A stretch of 38,075 nucleotides of DNA from an uncultured Porphyromonadaceae bacterium (GTDB taxonomy: Bacteria > Bacteroidota > Bacteroidia > Bacteroidales > Muribaculaceae). A model generated the notes under the pieces. The model was not told the origin of the DNA, did not search any database, and was given only the letters and a program-made list of their open reading frames with translations. The DNA lies in the NCBI GenBank assembly GCA_900540625.1, contig UQGP01000021.1:1-38075 (forward strand). Reading direction: 5' to 3'. A program made the position numbers and the translations under genes. Positions 1 through 8,614 of this stretch are shown piece by piece. Position 1 is the first letter of the stretch. Every line of letters begins with the position of its first letter.

Positions 1-1
1 C

Positions 2-67
2 CCTGGTAATTCCAAGGTCGTTAATCTTCCTCGTTTTTTTGATGCGGTTGCCCTGGCAGACCCCTGA
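2..67 (+). CDS. Possible 3' end of a gene cut by the window edge
   Basis: An open frame enters from the left edge and runs 21 codons to a TGA at 65-67. The end of the peptide reads NLPRFFDAVALADP, which looks protein-like. The opposite strand is also open here, so coding status rests only on composition. The product is not recognised. The promoter motif for the next gene lies just downstream, which fits a gene ending here. Confidence 0.25.
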   Translation, partial: PGNSKVVNLPRFFDAVALADP

Positions 68-84
68 GAAACAAAAAAAAGTGG

Positions 85-92
85 TATATTTG
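85..92 (+). promoter_or_regulatory. Bacteroidetes -7 promoter motif upstream of the tricorn protease gene
   Basis: TATATTTG matches the Bacteroidetes consensus TAnnTTTG exactly and is followed by C, as is usual. It lies 80 bases before the start of the tricorn-type protease. I see no convincing TTTG -33 box at the right distance. Confidence 0.5.
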
Positions 93-172
93 CACCTTGA
101 AACGGCTAAGGCTCTGCCTGCGTCGATATTACAAGGATTTTAACGACGTAATACCATATACGACATATTGTT

Positions 173-3100
173 ATGCACAGAAGAATGATATTAGGACTTG
201 CTGCCGCGCTACTGGCCTCTTTGACAGGCAGCGCCGCCGAGAGTACGGTCACGACGCGTCCGCTGTGGATGCGCGATGTACAGATTTCGCCCGACGGGGC
301 ATCCATAGCTTTCACCTACAAGGGTGATATCTGGGTTGTGCCGACCCAAGGAGGTATGGCACGTCAGCTCACAGCCACCGACTACTACGAGACCACTCCC
401 GTATGGAGTCCCGATGGTAAGAGTATAGCTTACGCCTGCGCCCGCCACGGCAACTTAGATGTCTTTATGATTGATGTACGCGGCGGACGTCCGCAGCGAC
501 TGACCTCCAACAGCGCCGCCGAGACACCCGAGGCCTTCTCGCCCGACGGCAAGAGCATTTATTTCTCCGCCGCCATCCAAGCACCGGCGACCAGCGCCAT
601 GTTCCCCTCCTCGCGCATGACCCAGCTCTACAAAGTAGCTGTCTCCGGAGGCGCTCCCGTGCAGGTACTCGGAACGCCCGCCCAACTGATGTCCTGGACC
701 GACAAAACAGGCAAATCCTTTGTATATCAAGATGTCAAAGGCTTCGAGGACCAATGGCGCAAGCATCATACATCCAGCGTCACGCGCGACCTGTGGCTGT
801 ATGACGGCGCCACGGGCAAGCATACCAATCTCACCAATCGTGCCGGCGAAGACCGCAATCCCGTGGTGGCCGGCGACCGCCTCTACTTCCTTAGCGAGCG
901 CGAGGGCGACAACTGCATCAACGTCTACACCGCCCCTCTGGCAGATGTAAGCAAGGCACAGCGCCTTACCGCCTTCAAGGGTAATCCCGTGCGCTTCCTG
1001 TCGCGCGGCGCCGACGGCACACTCTGCTTCGGGTACGACGGCGAGATATACACGATGAAAGACACGGACAAAGCTCCGCGCCGTGTCGAGGTATCACTCA
1101 TAGATCCCGATGACCCTGTCGCCGAAAAAAAGAAAGTATCTTCCGGCGCAACCTCCGCCGCACCCTCGCCCGACGGCAAGAGCATAGCCTTCACATATCG
1201 CGGCGATGTCTTTGTGACTTCCGTGGAATACACTACCACCAAGCAGATTACGCACACCCCCGAAGCCGAGTACGGCCTAAGCTGGGCCCCCGACGGAAAG
1301 ACCCTCTACTACACCAGCGAGCGTGACGGCAATGCCGCCATATACAGCGCCGTGATGGAGCGCCCCGATGACGACATCAACTTCGAGAACGCCACCGCCA
1401 TCAAGGAATCCGTGGTCGTTGCCGCCGACAGCCACGAACGCGCCCGCCCCGACATCTCGCCCGACGGAAAGAAAATGGCCTTTGTATACGACCGCACCAA
1501 ACTGGCCGTGATGGACCTTAAGTCCAAGAAAGTCAAAGTGCTGACAGACGGCACCACCACACCCGAGCGCAACGGTAGTATCGGCTTTGTATGGAGCCCC
1601 GACAGCAAATGGCTGGCCACCGAAATCGTCACTCGCAAGCACGAGCCGTATATGGATATCGCCATCATCAACGTCGAGACCGATGAGATAATCAACCTTA
1701 CCGCCAGCGGATACACCGACGGCAATCCCAAATGGGTGCTTGACGGCAATGCCGTTGCTTTTGTGAGCGAGCGCTACGGTATGCGCAACCACGCCTCCTG
1801 GGGCTCGATGGATGACGTGTTCATCTGCTTCCTCAATCAAGACGCCTACGACCGTTATCGCCTTTCGCCCGAAGACTACGCCCTGTACAAGGAAGTCGAG
1901 AAGCGCCAAAACAAAGACGCCAAGTCCGATAAGAAAAAGTCCGACAAAAAAGACGCCAAGTCCGATGACGACAGCGAGGAAACCAAGGCCATCAAGGTCG
2001 AAAAGGACGGCATCATCGACCGCATTGTGCGCGTGACGCCCATGTCCACGGCTATGACAGACTACGCCGTGACAGCCGATGGCGACAACCTGTACTATAT
2101 CAGCCGCGCTCAAGACGGTATGCAGCTGTGGAAACTCGATTTGCGCAAGGGAGACCACCGTATGGTCAGCAAAATCAGCGGCGGACTCTATTTCACGAGC
2201 GACAAGGACGGCAAGACCCTCTTTGTGCTGGGCCCGTCCATGCGCAAACTCGACCCCAAGAGCGACAAATTAACGTCCATAAGCTATAGCGCCACCATGC
2301 CGCTCGACCACGCCGCCGAGCGCACGGCCATGTTCGACAATATGGTACGCGAAGTAGGGCAGCGCTTCTATGTAGCCGATATGCACGGTGTAGACTGGAA
2401 AAACCTCACCGCGCACTACCGCCGCTTCCTGCCCTATATCAACAACAACTACGACTATGCCGAGATGCTGAGCGAACTGCTGGGCGAACTCAACGTCAGC
2501 CATACCGGCGGACGCTACAGCGGCAGCTCTGCTTCGGGCGACCGCACGGCCTCGCTGGGTCTGCTCTACGATATGTCCTACGCCGGCAAGGGATTGCGCG
2601 TGGCCGAGGTGCTCAAGAAAGGCCCCTTTGACCGTGCAGCATCCATGCTGACACCCGGAATGATTATCGAAAAAATCAACGGCGAGGAAATTACTCCCAC
2701 CGCCGATGCCTCCGTACTTCTCACCGACATCTCCGGCAAGAAGACACTGGTAAGCATCTACGACCCCAATAGCGGACAACGCTGGGACGAAGTGGTGCTG
2801 CCCATATCCGCATCGGCACACAACGGCCTGATGTACAACCGCTGGGTGCGTCAGCGTGCCGCCGATGTAGACCGTTGGAGCAACGGCCGCCTCGGATACG
2901 TCCATATCGAAAGCATGGATGACGGTTCGTTCCGCACCGTGTACAGCGATGTCCTGGGCAAGTACAACGATCGCGAAGGCATCGTCATCGATGTGCGCTG
3001 GAACGGCGGCGGTCGTCTGCACGAAGACATTGAAGTGTTCTTCAGCGGCAAGAAATACCTCACGCAGGAAATACGCGGCATCGAAACTTGCGATATGCCG

Positions 3101-3457
3101 TCGCGCCGCTGGAACAAACCCTCGATTATGCTGATGTGCGAGGCATGCTACAGCAACGCCCACGGCACCCCCTGGGTATACAAGCACCAAGGCATAGGCA
3201 AACTCGTGGGTATGCCCGTACCCGGCACGATGACCTCGGTCAACTGGGTCACCATGCAAGACCCCTCGCTGGTATACGGCATCCCCGTAATCGGATACCG
3301 CACCGCCGAGGGTACTTTCCTCGAAAACAGCCAGCTTGAACCCGACGTACGCGTGGCCAATGACCCGGCAGTCATCGTCACCGGCGAGGATCAGCAGCTG
3401 CATCGCGCCGTCGAAGAGCTGCTGCATCAGCTGGATGCCTCCAAAACCAAGAACTAA
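173..3457 (+). CDS. Tricorn-type S41 protease, secreted
   Basis: A 1094-residue protein with an N-terminal signal peptide (about residues 1-22). It is predicted to be exported and to degrade peptides in the periplasm. The first half is made of beta-propeller repeats carrying the recurrent SPDGKSIAF-like motif. A Lys/Asp-rich linker lies around residues 575-610. After it come the tricorn core, a PDZ-like segment (around 820-890) and the S41 catalytic domain. Catalytic positions can be assigned from family knowledge: Ser776-His777 in NVSHTGG, the nucleophile Ser994 in CEACYSNAHGTP (aligned to the tricorn NExxGSxG region), and Glu1051 in LENSQLEPDV. The length fits the tricorn family. ATG 173 is chosen because the signal peptide begins there. 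The family match is clear; the natural substrate is not known. Confidence 0.93.
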   Translation: MHRRMILGLAAALLASLTGSAAESTVTTRPLWMRDVQISPDGASIAFTYKGDIWVVPTQGGMARQLTATDYYETTPVWSPDGKSIAYACARHGNLDVFMIDVRGGRPQRLTSNSAAETPEAFSPDGKSIYFSAAIQAPATSAMFPSSRMTQLYKVAVSGGAPVQVLGTPAQLMSWTDKTGKSFVYQDVKGFEDQWRKHHTSSVTRDLWLYDGATGKHTNLTNRAGEDRNPVVAGDRLYFLSEREGDNCINVYTAPLADVSKAQRLTAFKGNPVRFLSRGADGTLCFGYDGEIYTMKDTDKAPRRVEVSLIDPDDPVAEKKKVSSGATSAAPSPDGKSIAFTYRGDVFVTSVEYTTTKQITHTPEAEYGLSWAPDGKTLYYTSERDGNAAIYSAVMERPDDDINFENATAIKESVVVAADSHERARPDISPDGKKMAFVYDRTKLAVMDLKSKKVKVLTDGTTTPERNGSIGFVWSPDSKWLATEIVTRKHEPYMDIAIINVETDEIINLTASGYTDGNPKWVLDGNAVAFVSERYGMRNHASWGSMDDVFICFLNQDAYDRYRLSPEDYALYKEVEKRQNKDAKSDKKKSDKKDAKSDDDSEETKAIKVEKDGIIDRIVRVTPMSTAMTDYAVTADGDNLYYISRAQDGMQLWKLDLRKGDHRMVSKISGGLYFTSDKDGKTLFVLGPSMRKLDPKSDKLTSISYSATMPLDHAAERTAMFDNMVREVGQRFYVADMHGVDWKNLTAHYRRFLPYINNNYDYAEMLSELLGELNVSHTGGRYSGSSASGDRTASLGLLYDMSYAGKGLRVAEVLKKGPFDRAASMLTPGMIIEKINGEEITPTADASVLLTDISGKKTLVSIYDPNSGQRWDEVVLPISASAHNGLMYNRWVRQRAADVDRWSNGRLGYVHIESMDDGSFRTVYSDVLGKYNDREGIVIDVRWNGGGRLHEDIEVFFSGKKYLTQEIRGIETCDMPSRRWNKPSIMLMCEACYSNAHGTPWVYKHQGIGKLVGMPVPGTMTSVNWVTMQDPSLVYGIPVIGYRTAEGTFLENSQLEPDVRVANDPAVIVTGEDQQLHRAVEELLHQLDASKTKN

Positions 3458-3526
3458 GTTATTTCAACGGATAGCGGTCGCCGTCATCGGCGGCCACTGT
3501 CTGTGGTACGATAAAAATACACGGAT

Positions 3527-3973
3527 ATGCAAGACAGCAACCCCGGCAGTAATGCCGAAAAAGACGACACACGTACACGCCTCATAGGCGCGGACGACAG
3601 AGAAGCAACAATACGCATAGGCACCCCGGCTCCCGCACCGACTCCCGCACCGACGCCCTCGCCTTCGCCCTCGCCCGGCGACAACGAGCCGCGCCGCGGC
3701 AAGACGTGGATATATGTGGTCATAGCCTTGGTGGTCATAGCCGTTGGCGCCGTGGTCGCATTGCTGCTTTTGGGCAATGACGACAAGAACGACTCCAAGT
3801 CCCTGTCGGCAATCGAAAGCAACGAAGTCCCCGGAGTCAATGATGCAGACATAGGCGATTTCCTGAATACCGCCATGGGTGCCCGCTACGACAAGGGCGC
3901 CGATGAAGCCGTGGCCGCGGACTCGGCCGCAGTGGAAGAAGTGGCCGCAGTGGACTCGGTTGCAGCGTGGTAA
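3527..3973 (+). CDS. Small single-pass membrane protein, Pro-rich N-terminal domain
   Basis: A 148-residue protein that I do not recognise. The N-terminal 60 residues are hydrophilic, with a threonine/arginine segment and then an alternating Pro-Ala/Pro-Ser stretch (about residues 34-50). One strong transmembrane helix covers about residues 61-82 and follows a basic RRGK, so the N-terminus is probably cytoplasmic. The C-terminal 65 residues are acidic and Ala/Val/Asp-rich and would face the periplasm. There is no signal peptide or lipobox. It sits 69 bases after the protease and 119 bases before nadC, on the same strand. The stretch has coding-like codon third positions, so the gene is probably real, but its function cannot be read from sequence. 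Confidence 0.65.
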   Translation: MQDSNPGSNAEKDDTRTRLIGADDREATIRIGTPAPAPTPAPTPSPSPSPGDNEPRRGKTWIYVVIALVVIAVGAVVALLLLGNDDKNDSKSLSAIESNEVPGVNDADIGDFLNTAMGARYDKGADEAVAADSAAVEEVAAVDSVAAW

Positions 3974-4092
3974 TCTTATCGCGAGAACAATAGCACCATA
4001 AGACAATACTTAGCGGAGATGCTCCGTGTAGACCGAAAACAGCAGGTGTCGTCAGGCACATGCTTACGGCAATTATACCTAAGATACAGATA

Positions 4093-4959
4093 ATGAAGAC
4101 CAAAGACCAACTTATAGACGACCTGCTGGACCTCGCCTTTGCCGAGGATGTCGGTGACGGCGATGCCACCACCCTGAGCACAATCCCGGCTGACGAAACC
4201 GGTACGCAACAGCTTATCGTCAAAGAACCCGGCATACTGGCCGGAGTGGAAATTGCACGCAAGGTATTCCAACGCTTCGATCCCGAATTGCGTATGGAAG
4301 AGTACATACACGACGGTGCGCATGTCAAGCCCGGCGATATCGCCTTCCGCGTCACCGGACGCGTACGCTCGCTGCTGCAGACCGAGCGCATTATGCTCAA
4401 TATCATGCAGCGCATGTCCGGTATAGCCACCACCACGGCACGCTATCAGGCACTGCTCGAAGGTACCGGTGCCCACGTCCTGGACACTCGCAAGACCACG
4501 CCCGGAATGCGTATGCTCGAGAAAGAAGCCGTACATATCGGCGGCGGTACCAATCACCGCATCGGGCTCTTTGATATGATTCTTATCAAAGACAATCATG
4601 TGGATTTTGCCGGCGGAATACCGCAGGCCGTGGCTGCTGCCAAAAACTGGTGCAAGGCCAACGGCAAAGACCTGAAAATTGAAGTCGAAGTGCGCAACCT
4701 CGACGAAATCGACCAAGCCCTGGCCGCCGATGTCGACCGAATAATGCTCGACAACTTCAGCATCGAACGTACACGCGAGGCCGTCAAGCACATACGCGCC
4801 AACCAAAAAGGCCGCCATGTCGAAATCGAATCCTCGGGCGGCATCACCTACGACACCCTGCGCGGCTACGGCGAGTGCGGCGTCGACTTTATCTCGGTAG
4901 GCGCATTGACCCATTCGGTCAAGGGCCTTGATATGAGCTTCAAAGCCGTCAAGGAGTAA
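4093..4959 (+). CDS. nadC: Nicotinate-nucleotide diphosphorylase (carboxylating), quinolinate phosphoribosyltransferase
   Basis: NadC converts quinolinate and phosphoribosyl pyrophosphate to nicotinate mononucleotide, CO2 and pyrophosphate in de novo NAD synthesis (EC 2.4.2.19). The family motifs are present: DTRKTTPGMR (131-140) and GGTNHR (151-156), which bind quinolinate; LIKDNHV (164-170); then EVEVRNLDE, IMLDNFS, ESSGGI and a C-terminal SVGALTHS phosphate-binding loop. ATG 4093 gives 288 residues, normal for the family. The frame is open back to an ATG at 4060, but that would add 11 residues with no family counterpart. No nadA or nadB is nearby, so the pathway genes are not clustered here. 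Confidence 0.95.
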   Translation: MKTKDQLIDDLLDLAFAEDVGDGDATTLSTIPADETGTQQLIVKEPGILAGVEIARKVFQRFDPELRMEEYIHDGAHVKPGDIAFRVTGRVRSLLQTERIMLNIMQRMSGIATTTARYQALLEGTGAHVLDTRKTTPGMRMLEKEAVHIGGGTNHRIGLFDMILIKDNHVDFAGGIPQAVAAAKNWCKANGKDLKIEVEVRNLDEIDQALAADVDRIMLDNFSIERTREAVKHIRANQKGRHVEIESSGGITYDTLRGYGECGVDFISVGALTHSVKGLDMSFKAVKE

Positions 4960-4998
4960 GAAATACGGCTGCAGCGTCTGTGACAGCCAGGACACTCG

Positions 4999-5036
4999 AG
5001 ACGCCACAGCAAGACGCGGCGGCAAGACGCCACAGC
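4999..5036 (+). repeat. Short direct repeat between nadC and the DUF4836-like gene
   Basis: AGACGCCACAGC occurs at 4999-5010 and again at 5025-5036, separated by 14 bases that include a third, partial AAGACGC. The 120-base gap holds nothing else recognisable except an AT-rich stretch before the next start. No role is evident. Confidence 0.5.
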
Positions 5037-5079
5037 GCGATATAACACACGAAATTAAACATCTAAATATATAAGTAGT

Positions 5080-6636
5080 ATGACAATCAAAAAAATTCTC
5101 TCCCCGGTGGCGCTGATATGTGCCGCCGTGATGATGCTGGCCTCGTGCGGCAACAACACTTCGGTGTCGGACAAAATCAAGGAATACATCCCCGACGACT
5201 GTATGATGGTGGTATCCGGCGATGTTGAACGTGCCCTCGGACAACTCAACTGCAAGACCAACTCCGACGGACAAATCGAGCTGCCTGACGAATTGTCCCA
5301 ACTCACGTCTTACGACAAGGATATAAACAAGTTGCTCGACTTCAAGGGTATAGACTGGAACAATGTCGTAGTCGGCGTACGTGATAAAGGCGAAAAGTTG
5401 TCGGCGCTGGTGATCTTCTCGGTCACGGACATAGACACGTTCTGCAAATCGATGAAGGACGCAGAGGATGACGAAACCCTTGAAGTCGACAAGGACGGCG
5501 ATTACACCACTTTCGGCGACAAACGCCATGTGATAGCCCTCAAAGACAATTTGGGCTTCTTGGCTATCAAGAACGGCACTCTGGTTAAACAATCCAAGGC
5601 AGCTTCCACCATCGACGAATGGCGCGACAACGCCAAGGAAAGCCCGCTGGCCGACTGGAAGCTGGACTACATGACACAGAACCGCATCTTCAATATGCTG
5701 ATAGACGGCAAGAAGGTGGGCAATATGCTTATGGACTTTATGCCCTACGGAATTAACAGCTTGCCTTCCATGGAATACCTTACCAAGGGCTTCATGGGCT
5801 TCCATATGGACGCTGACGGTCCCCAAATTACTATGGGCGGCGAGTTTATGGACGCCGATGGCAAGACCAAAACCATACCTCAGGCAGGCAGCTTCGACGC
5901 CTCGCTGCTGGCCTACGCCTCGCCCAAGGACATTATGGCTTTCGGCGCCGGCTTCGGCAGCACCAAGGATATGGCTCTGGGCTTCGGCGCTCTGCCCGGA
6001 ATGAACAAACAAATGCTCGAGCAGCTGCAAGCCGTCTACGACCTCTTTGACGGTTCTTCGCTTATGGGCGCTGCCGGACCGCTGAACGGCCTCGGCTCAT
6101 TCACTGATCCTCAGTATGACAATTGGCACTTCGTTGCGGCCGCCAAACTCAAGGGCGACAACGCTTCCAAGGCCAAGGATTTGATTGCCATGCTTGCCGC
6201 AGCAGCCGATTCGGCCGCCGTTACCGGCAACGAGATGGTGCTGAATATCCCCGTGAAGTACTCCTACGATGACTTCGACTATGAATACTCCGAGCCCGAC
6301 TTCTACGGCGACGATTATGTTCAGCAGCCTAAGATTACTTACGGCAAGCTGTATATCAAGCAAGAAGGCGATGTCCTGGTAGTGTCCAATGCACCTATCT
6401 CCAAGCAATCCAACTCCTTCAAGGCCGGCGAATTCGAAGGCAAGTGCGGCGAATTCCAATTTGCCCTCACCAAGAGCGACTTGAAAGAATACTCCGGGCT
6501 GGAAATACCCTTCGGCGTCAGCTTCGTAGTGGACGCACCCAAGGGCGGCGGCTCGTGCAGTGCCGTACTGGCACTGACCGATACCGAGGGAAGCATCTAC
6601 GACAACCTCGTAAAAGTCTTCGGCGCAGGCAAGTAA
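5080..6636 (+). CDS. DUF4836-like lipoprotein
   Basis: A 518-residue lipoprotein. The signal peptide ends in the lipobox LASC with the modified Cys at residue 23. The mature protein opens with a segment of the type YIPDDCMMVVSGDVERAL. This resembles Bacteroidales DUF4836 proteins, which start their mature part with a 'YIPxDxxxV' block. Further on there is an acidic, Tyr-rich insertion (around residues 393-415) and no transmembrane helix. It is therefore predicted to be anchored to the outer or inner membrane. Function is unknown for this family. It is followed after 24 bases by a second lipoprotein of similar layout, suggesting co-transcription and possibly an old duplication. Confidence 0.7.
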   Translation: MTIKKILSPVALICAAVMMLASCGNNTSVSDKIKEYIPDDCMMVVSGDVERALGQLNCKTNSDGQIELPDELSQLTSYDKDINKLLDFKGIDWNNVVVGVRDKGEKLSALVIFSVTDIDTFCKSMKDAEDDETLEVDKDGDYTTFGDKRHVIALKDNLGFLAIKNGTLVKQSKAASTIDEWRDNAKESPLADWKLDYMTQNRIFNMLIDGKKVGNMLMDFMPYGINSLPSMEYLTKGFMGFHMDADGPQITMGGEFMDADGKTKTIPQAGSFDASLLAYASPKDIMAFGAGFGSTKDMALGFGALPGMNKQMLEQLQAVYDLFDGSSLMGAAGPLNGLGSFTDPQYDNWHFVAAAKLKGDNASKAKDLIAMLAAAADSAAVTGNEMVLNIPVKYSYDDFDYEYSEPDFYGDDYVQQPKITYGKLYIKQEGDVLVVSNAPISKQSNSFKAGEFEGKCGEFQFALTKSDLKEYSGLEIPFGVSFVVDAPKGGGSCSAVLALTDTEGSIYDNLVKVFGAGK

Positions 6637-6660
6637 TACAATATCGAAGCATTGGTGCAA

Positions 6661-7917
6661 ATGAATATAGTGCGTCAATGTATGCTGATACCGGCAGTGG
6701 CGATGATGCTACTGTCGGTATCAGCATGCGATAGCGGCATCCAAAAAGGCACCATAGATGATGTCTTGGCCGCCATTCCCGCCGGCGCTTCAGCCGAAAC
6801 TATGTCGTGGCAACGGGTCGGCGACGTCTGTGACCTCGGCGGCGAGGCGGGCGACCTCTTCGGGCGTGTATGTCGCCTGAAAGCCGAAGACCCGGTGGTC
6901 TTGGTGCATCCTTCGGACGGCGCCGAGGTTCTTGTGTCTGCAATCTCGGATGTGGCTGTGGCCGAGGACGCCACCGCCGACTGGGAACGCGTGGACTTGG
7001 GCCGTGACGGCATCGCCGGGCGCGTATGCGTTGCCGACGGCGGCACGGTCATCCTCGGCGGACGCCTCGTATGGCTCGTGCCCGCGGCTTCGGAAGTCTC
7101 CGCGGCCGTACACGCTGTCTCCGCGATATTGGACGCCGGCGGCGGGCTGCCTCAACCCGTACGCGCGACCTTAAAACCGAAATCCGGCATCGCCGTCGTC
7201 CTAAGCATAGACGATAAATACATTACGGCCACGGTCTCGGCCGCCGATGACCGGGTGGAAGTTCGCGGCGAGCTCCGCGACAGCGCCGGAACGGTATACG
7301 ATTTCGGCGAATATGCCCAACCTATCGGCGGGGCGATATGTGACCGTCCGGTGTGTGCCGCCGTTGCCGTCGGCCTGCGTCGCGGAGCCTTGGCTCGGGC
7401 AGTGTCCAAACACTTGCAGCCTCGCTTGGGGGTCAAGGAAAAACTGGCATTTGCGGCTGCCTCCGATATACTGCGTGAAGTCTGCGGCACCCTGCGCGCC
7501 ACCCTCGAAATGGAGGGCGACGTTGCCGTCGTACGCGTATCTATGCCCTATGCCGAAGGTGGCGCCGTTGCGGCCACGCGGCGCGTATCCTCGATGATTC
7601 GGCGCGTGGGACAGCAAAATACGGTACGCGCCGAGGCCGTCGGTGACTCCCTGATGCGACTGAAGATAGCCGTAGGCGAAAGGCCTCCGCTGTTCGGCGG
7701 CCTTGCTCCGATGCCGACAATCGCGCCCGATAAGGACGCATTTATGGCCTTGGCAATAGCCCCGGTGTTGGAAGGCATAGTGCATCTTGACGGAGTGGAA
7801 GCCGTTGTGTATCAGCGCAGTTTTGTCATTACGCTGCACGGTACCGACTTACGCCGACTTTCGATGATGGCCCGTGGAGAGGACGATGATGCCGACGACG
7901 AACAGTCGGACGAATAA
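6661..7917 (+). CDS. Lipoprotein of unknown function, possibly a divergent DUF4836 paralogue
   Basis: A 418-residue lipoprotein from ATG 6661. In-frame TTG/GTG codons just upstream (6652, 6655) are less likely starts. The signal peptide ends in SVSAC, with the lipid-bearing Cys at about residue 23. The mature N-terminus contains LAAIPAGASAETM, which parallels the EYIPDDCMMV block of the preceding lipoprotein, and overall layout is similar (long alpha/beta domain, no further membrane helix). Sequence identity looks low, so the paralogy is inference. The C-terminus is very acidic (DDDADDEQSDE). Codons are extremely GC-rich. Its stop is 10 bases before the ABC ATPase start, so the two are probably translated from one message. 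Confidence 0.7.
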   Translation: MNIVRQCMLIPAVAMMLLSVSACDSGIQKGTIDDVLAAIPAGASAETMSWQRVGDVCDLGGEAGDLFGRVCRLKAEDPVVLVHPSDGAEVLVSAISDVAVAEDATADWERVDLGRDGIAGRVCVADGGTVILGGRLVWLVPAASEVSAAVHAVSAILDAGGGLPQPVRATLKPKSGIAVVLSIDDKYITATVSAADDRVEVRGELRDSAGTVYDFGEYAQPIGGAICDRPVCAAVAVGLRRGALARAVSKHLQPRLGVKEKLAFAAASDILREVCGTLRATLEMEGDVAVVRVSMPYAEGGAVAATRRVSSMIRRVGQQNTVRAEAVGDSLMRLKIAVGERPPLFGGLAPMPTIAPDKDAFMALAIAPVLEGIVHLDGVEAVVYQRSFVITLHGTDLRRLSMMARGEDDDADDEQSDE

Positions 7918-7927
7918 AATACTGATA

Positions 7928-8614
7928 ATGAAACGAATCGAAACAATCACACTTGATAATGTGCTGCCGCGAGTTTTTGTCGGCAGCGAGCACGACAGCC
8001 CCGTGCGCGACTCGCAGGTATGGCTGCGCCACTTGACGTTGCGGCGCGATGCCGGCGCCTACCTCGTGGAGGCCGAAAGCGGTACGGGTAAGTCGTCGCT
8101 GTGCTCCTTTGTCTACGGCAACCGCCGCGACTACTCGGGGCATATACTCCTTGACGACCGCGACTTGGCGTCGCTCTCCGTGGGCGAGTGGTGCGAGATA
8201 CGCCGCCGCCATATAGCCCTGCTGCCTCAGGAAATGCGCCTCTTCCCCGAGCTGACGGCTATGGAGAATATACAAATCAAAAACCGCCTGACCGACGCCT
8301 GCTCCGAAGCCGAGATACGTCAGCGCCTCGAAGCCCTCGAGATAGAGCACAAGTCCGATACGCCGGCCGCGCTGCTCTCCATAGGCCAGCAACAGCGCGT
8401 GGCCATAGTTCGCGCCCTGTGCCAACCTTTTGATTTCCTTATACTTGACGAACCGGTGAGCCACCTTGACCGCCGCAACAACCTCATCGTGGCCGAAATC
8501 ATCGCGCAAGCCGCGCGTGAGGCCGACGCCGCCGTTATCACCACCTCCGTGGGCAATCCTCTGCTGCTTTCAGACATCGATACAGCCCCCCTAATCAACA
8601 CCCTAAAGCTATGA
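7928..8614 (+). CDS. ABC transporter ATP-binding protein (LolD/MacB-like) with an atypical H-loop
   Basis: A 228-residue ABC ATPase from ATG 7928; an in-frame ATG at 7874 would overlap the previous gene and adds no family sequence. Walker A is AESGTGKSS (Lys55), the Q-loop Gln is Q101 (LLPQE), the signature is LSIGQ (150-154), and Walker B is LILDEP (Asp174, Glu175), followed by the D-loop SHLD. The position where the switch histidine is expected reads ITTSVGN, with Ser207 in place of His. The first Gly of the P-loop is Ala. It overlaps the next gene by ATGA and is predicted to drive that FtsX-like permease. It most resembles the LolD/MacB/FtsE class; the substrate is unknown. Confidence 0.88.
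   Translation: MKRIETITLDNVLPRVFVGSEHDSPVRDSQVWLRHLTLRRDAGAYLVEAESGTGKSSLCSFVYGNRRDYSGHILLDDRDLASLSVGEWCEIRRRHIALLPQEMRLFPELTAMENIQIKNRLTDACSEAEIRQRLEALEIEHKSDTPAALLSIGQQQRVAIVRALCQPFDFLILDEPVSHLDRRNNLIVAEIIAQAAREADAAVITTSVGNPLLLSDIDTAPLINTLKL

Noticed and set aside
2270..3427. Long open frame on the minus strand, opposite the tricorn protease gene
   Set aside because: It lies wholly inside a well-supported gene on the other strand, has no domain or signal, and is typical of the shadow frames produced by GC-rich codons.
3976..6030. Minus-strand open frame of 684 codons across nadC and the DUF4836-like gene
   Set aside because: Both opposite genes have clear family motifs; this frame has His/Gly-rich shadow composition and spans two genes.
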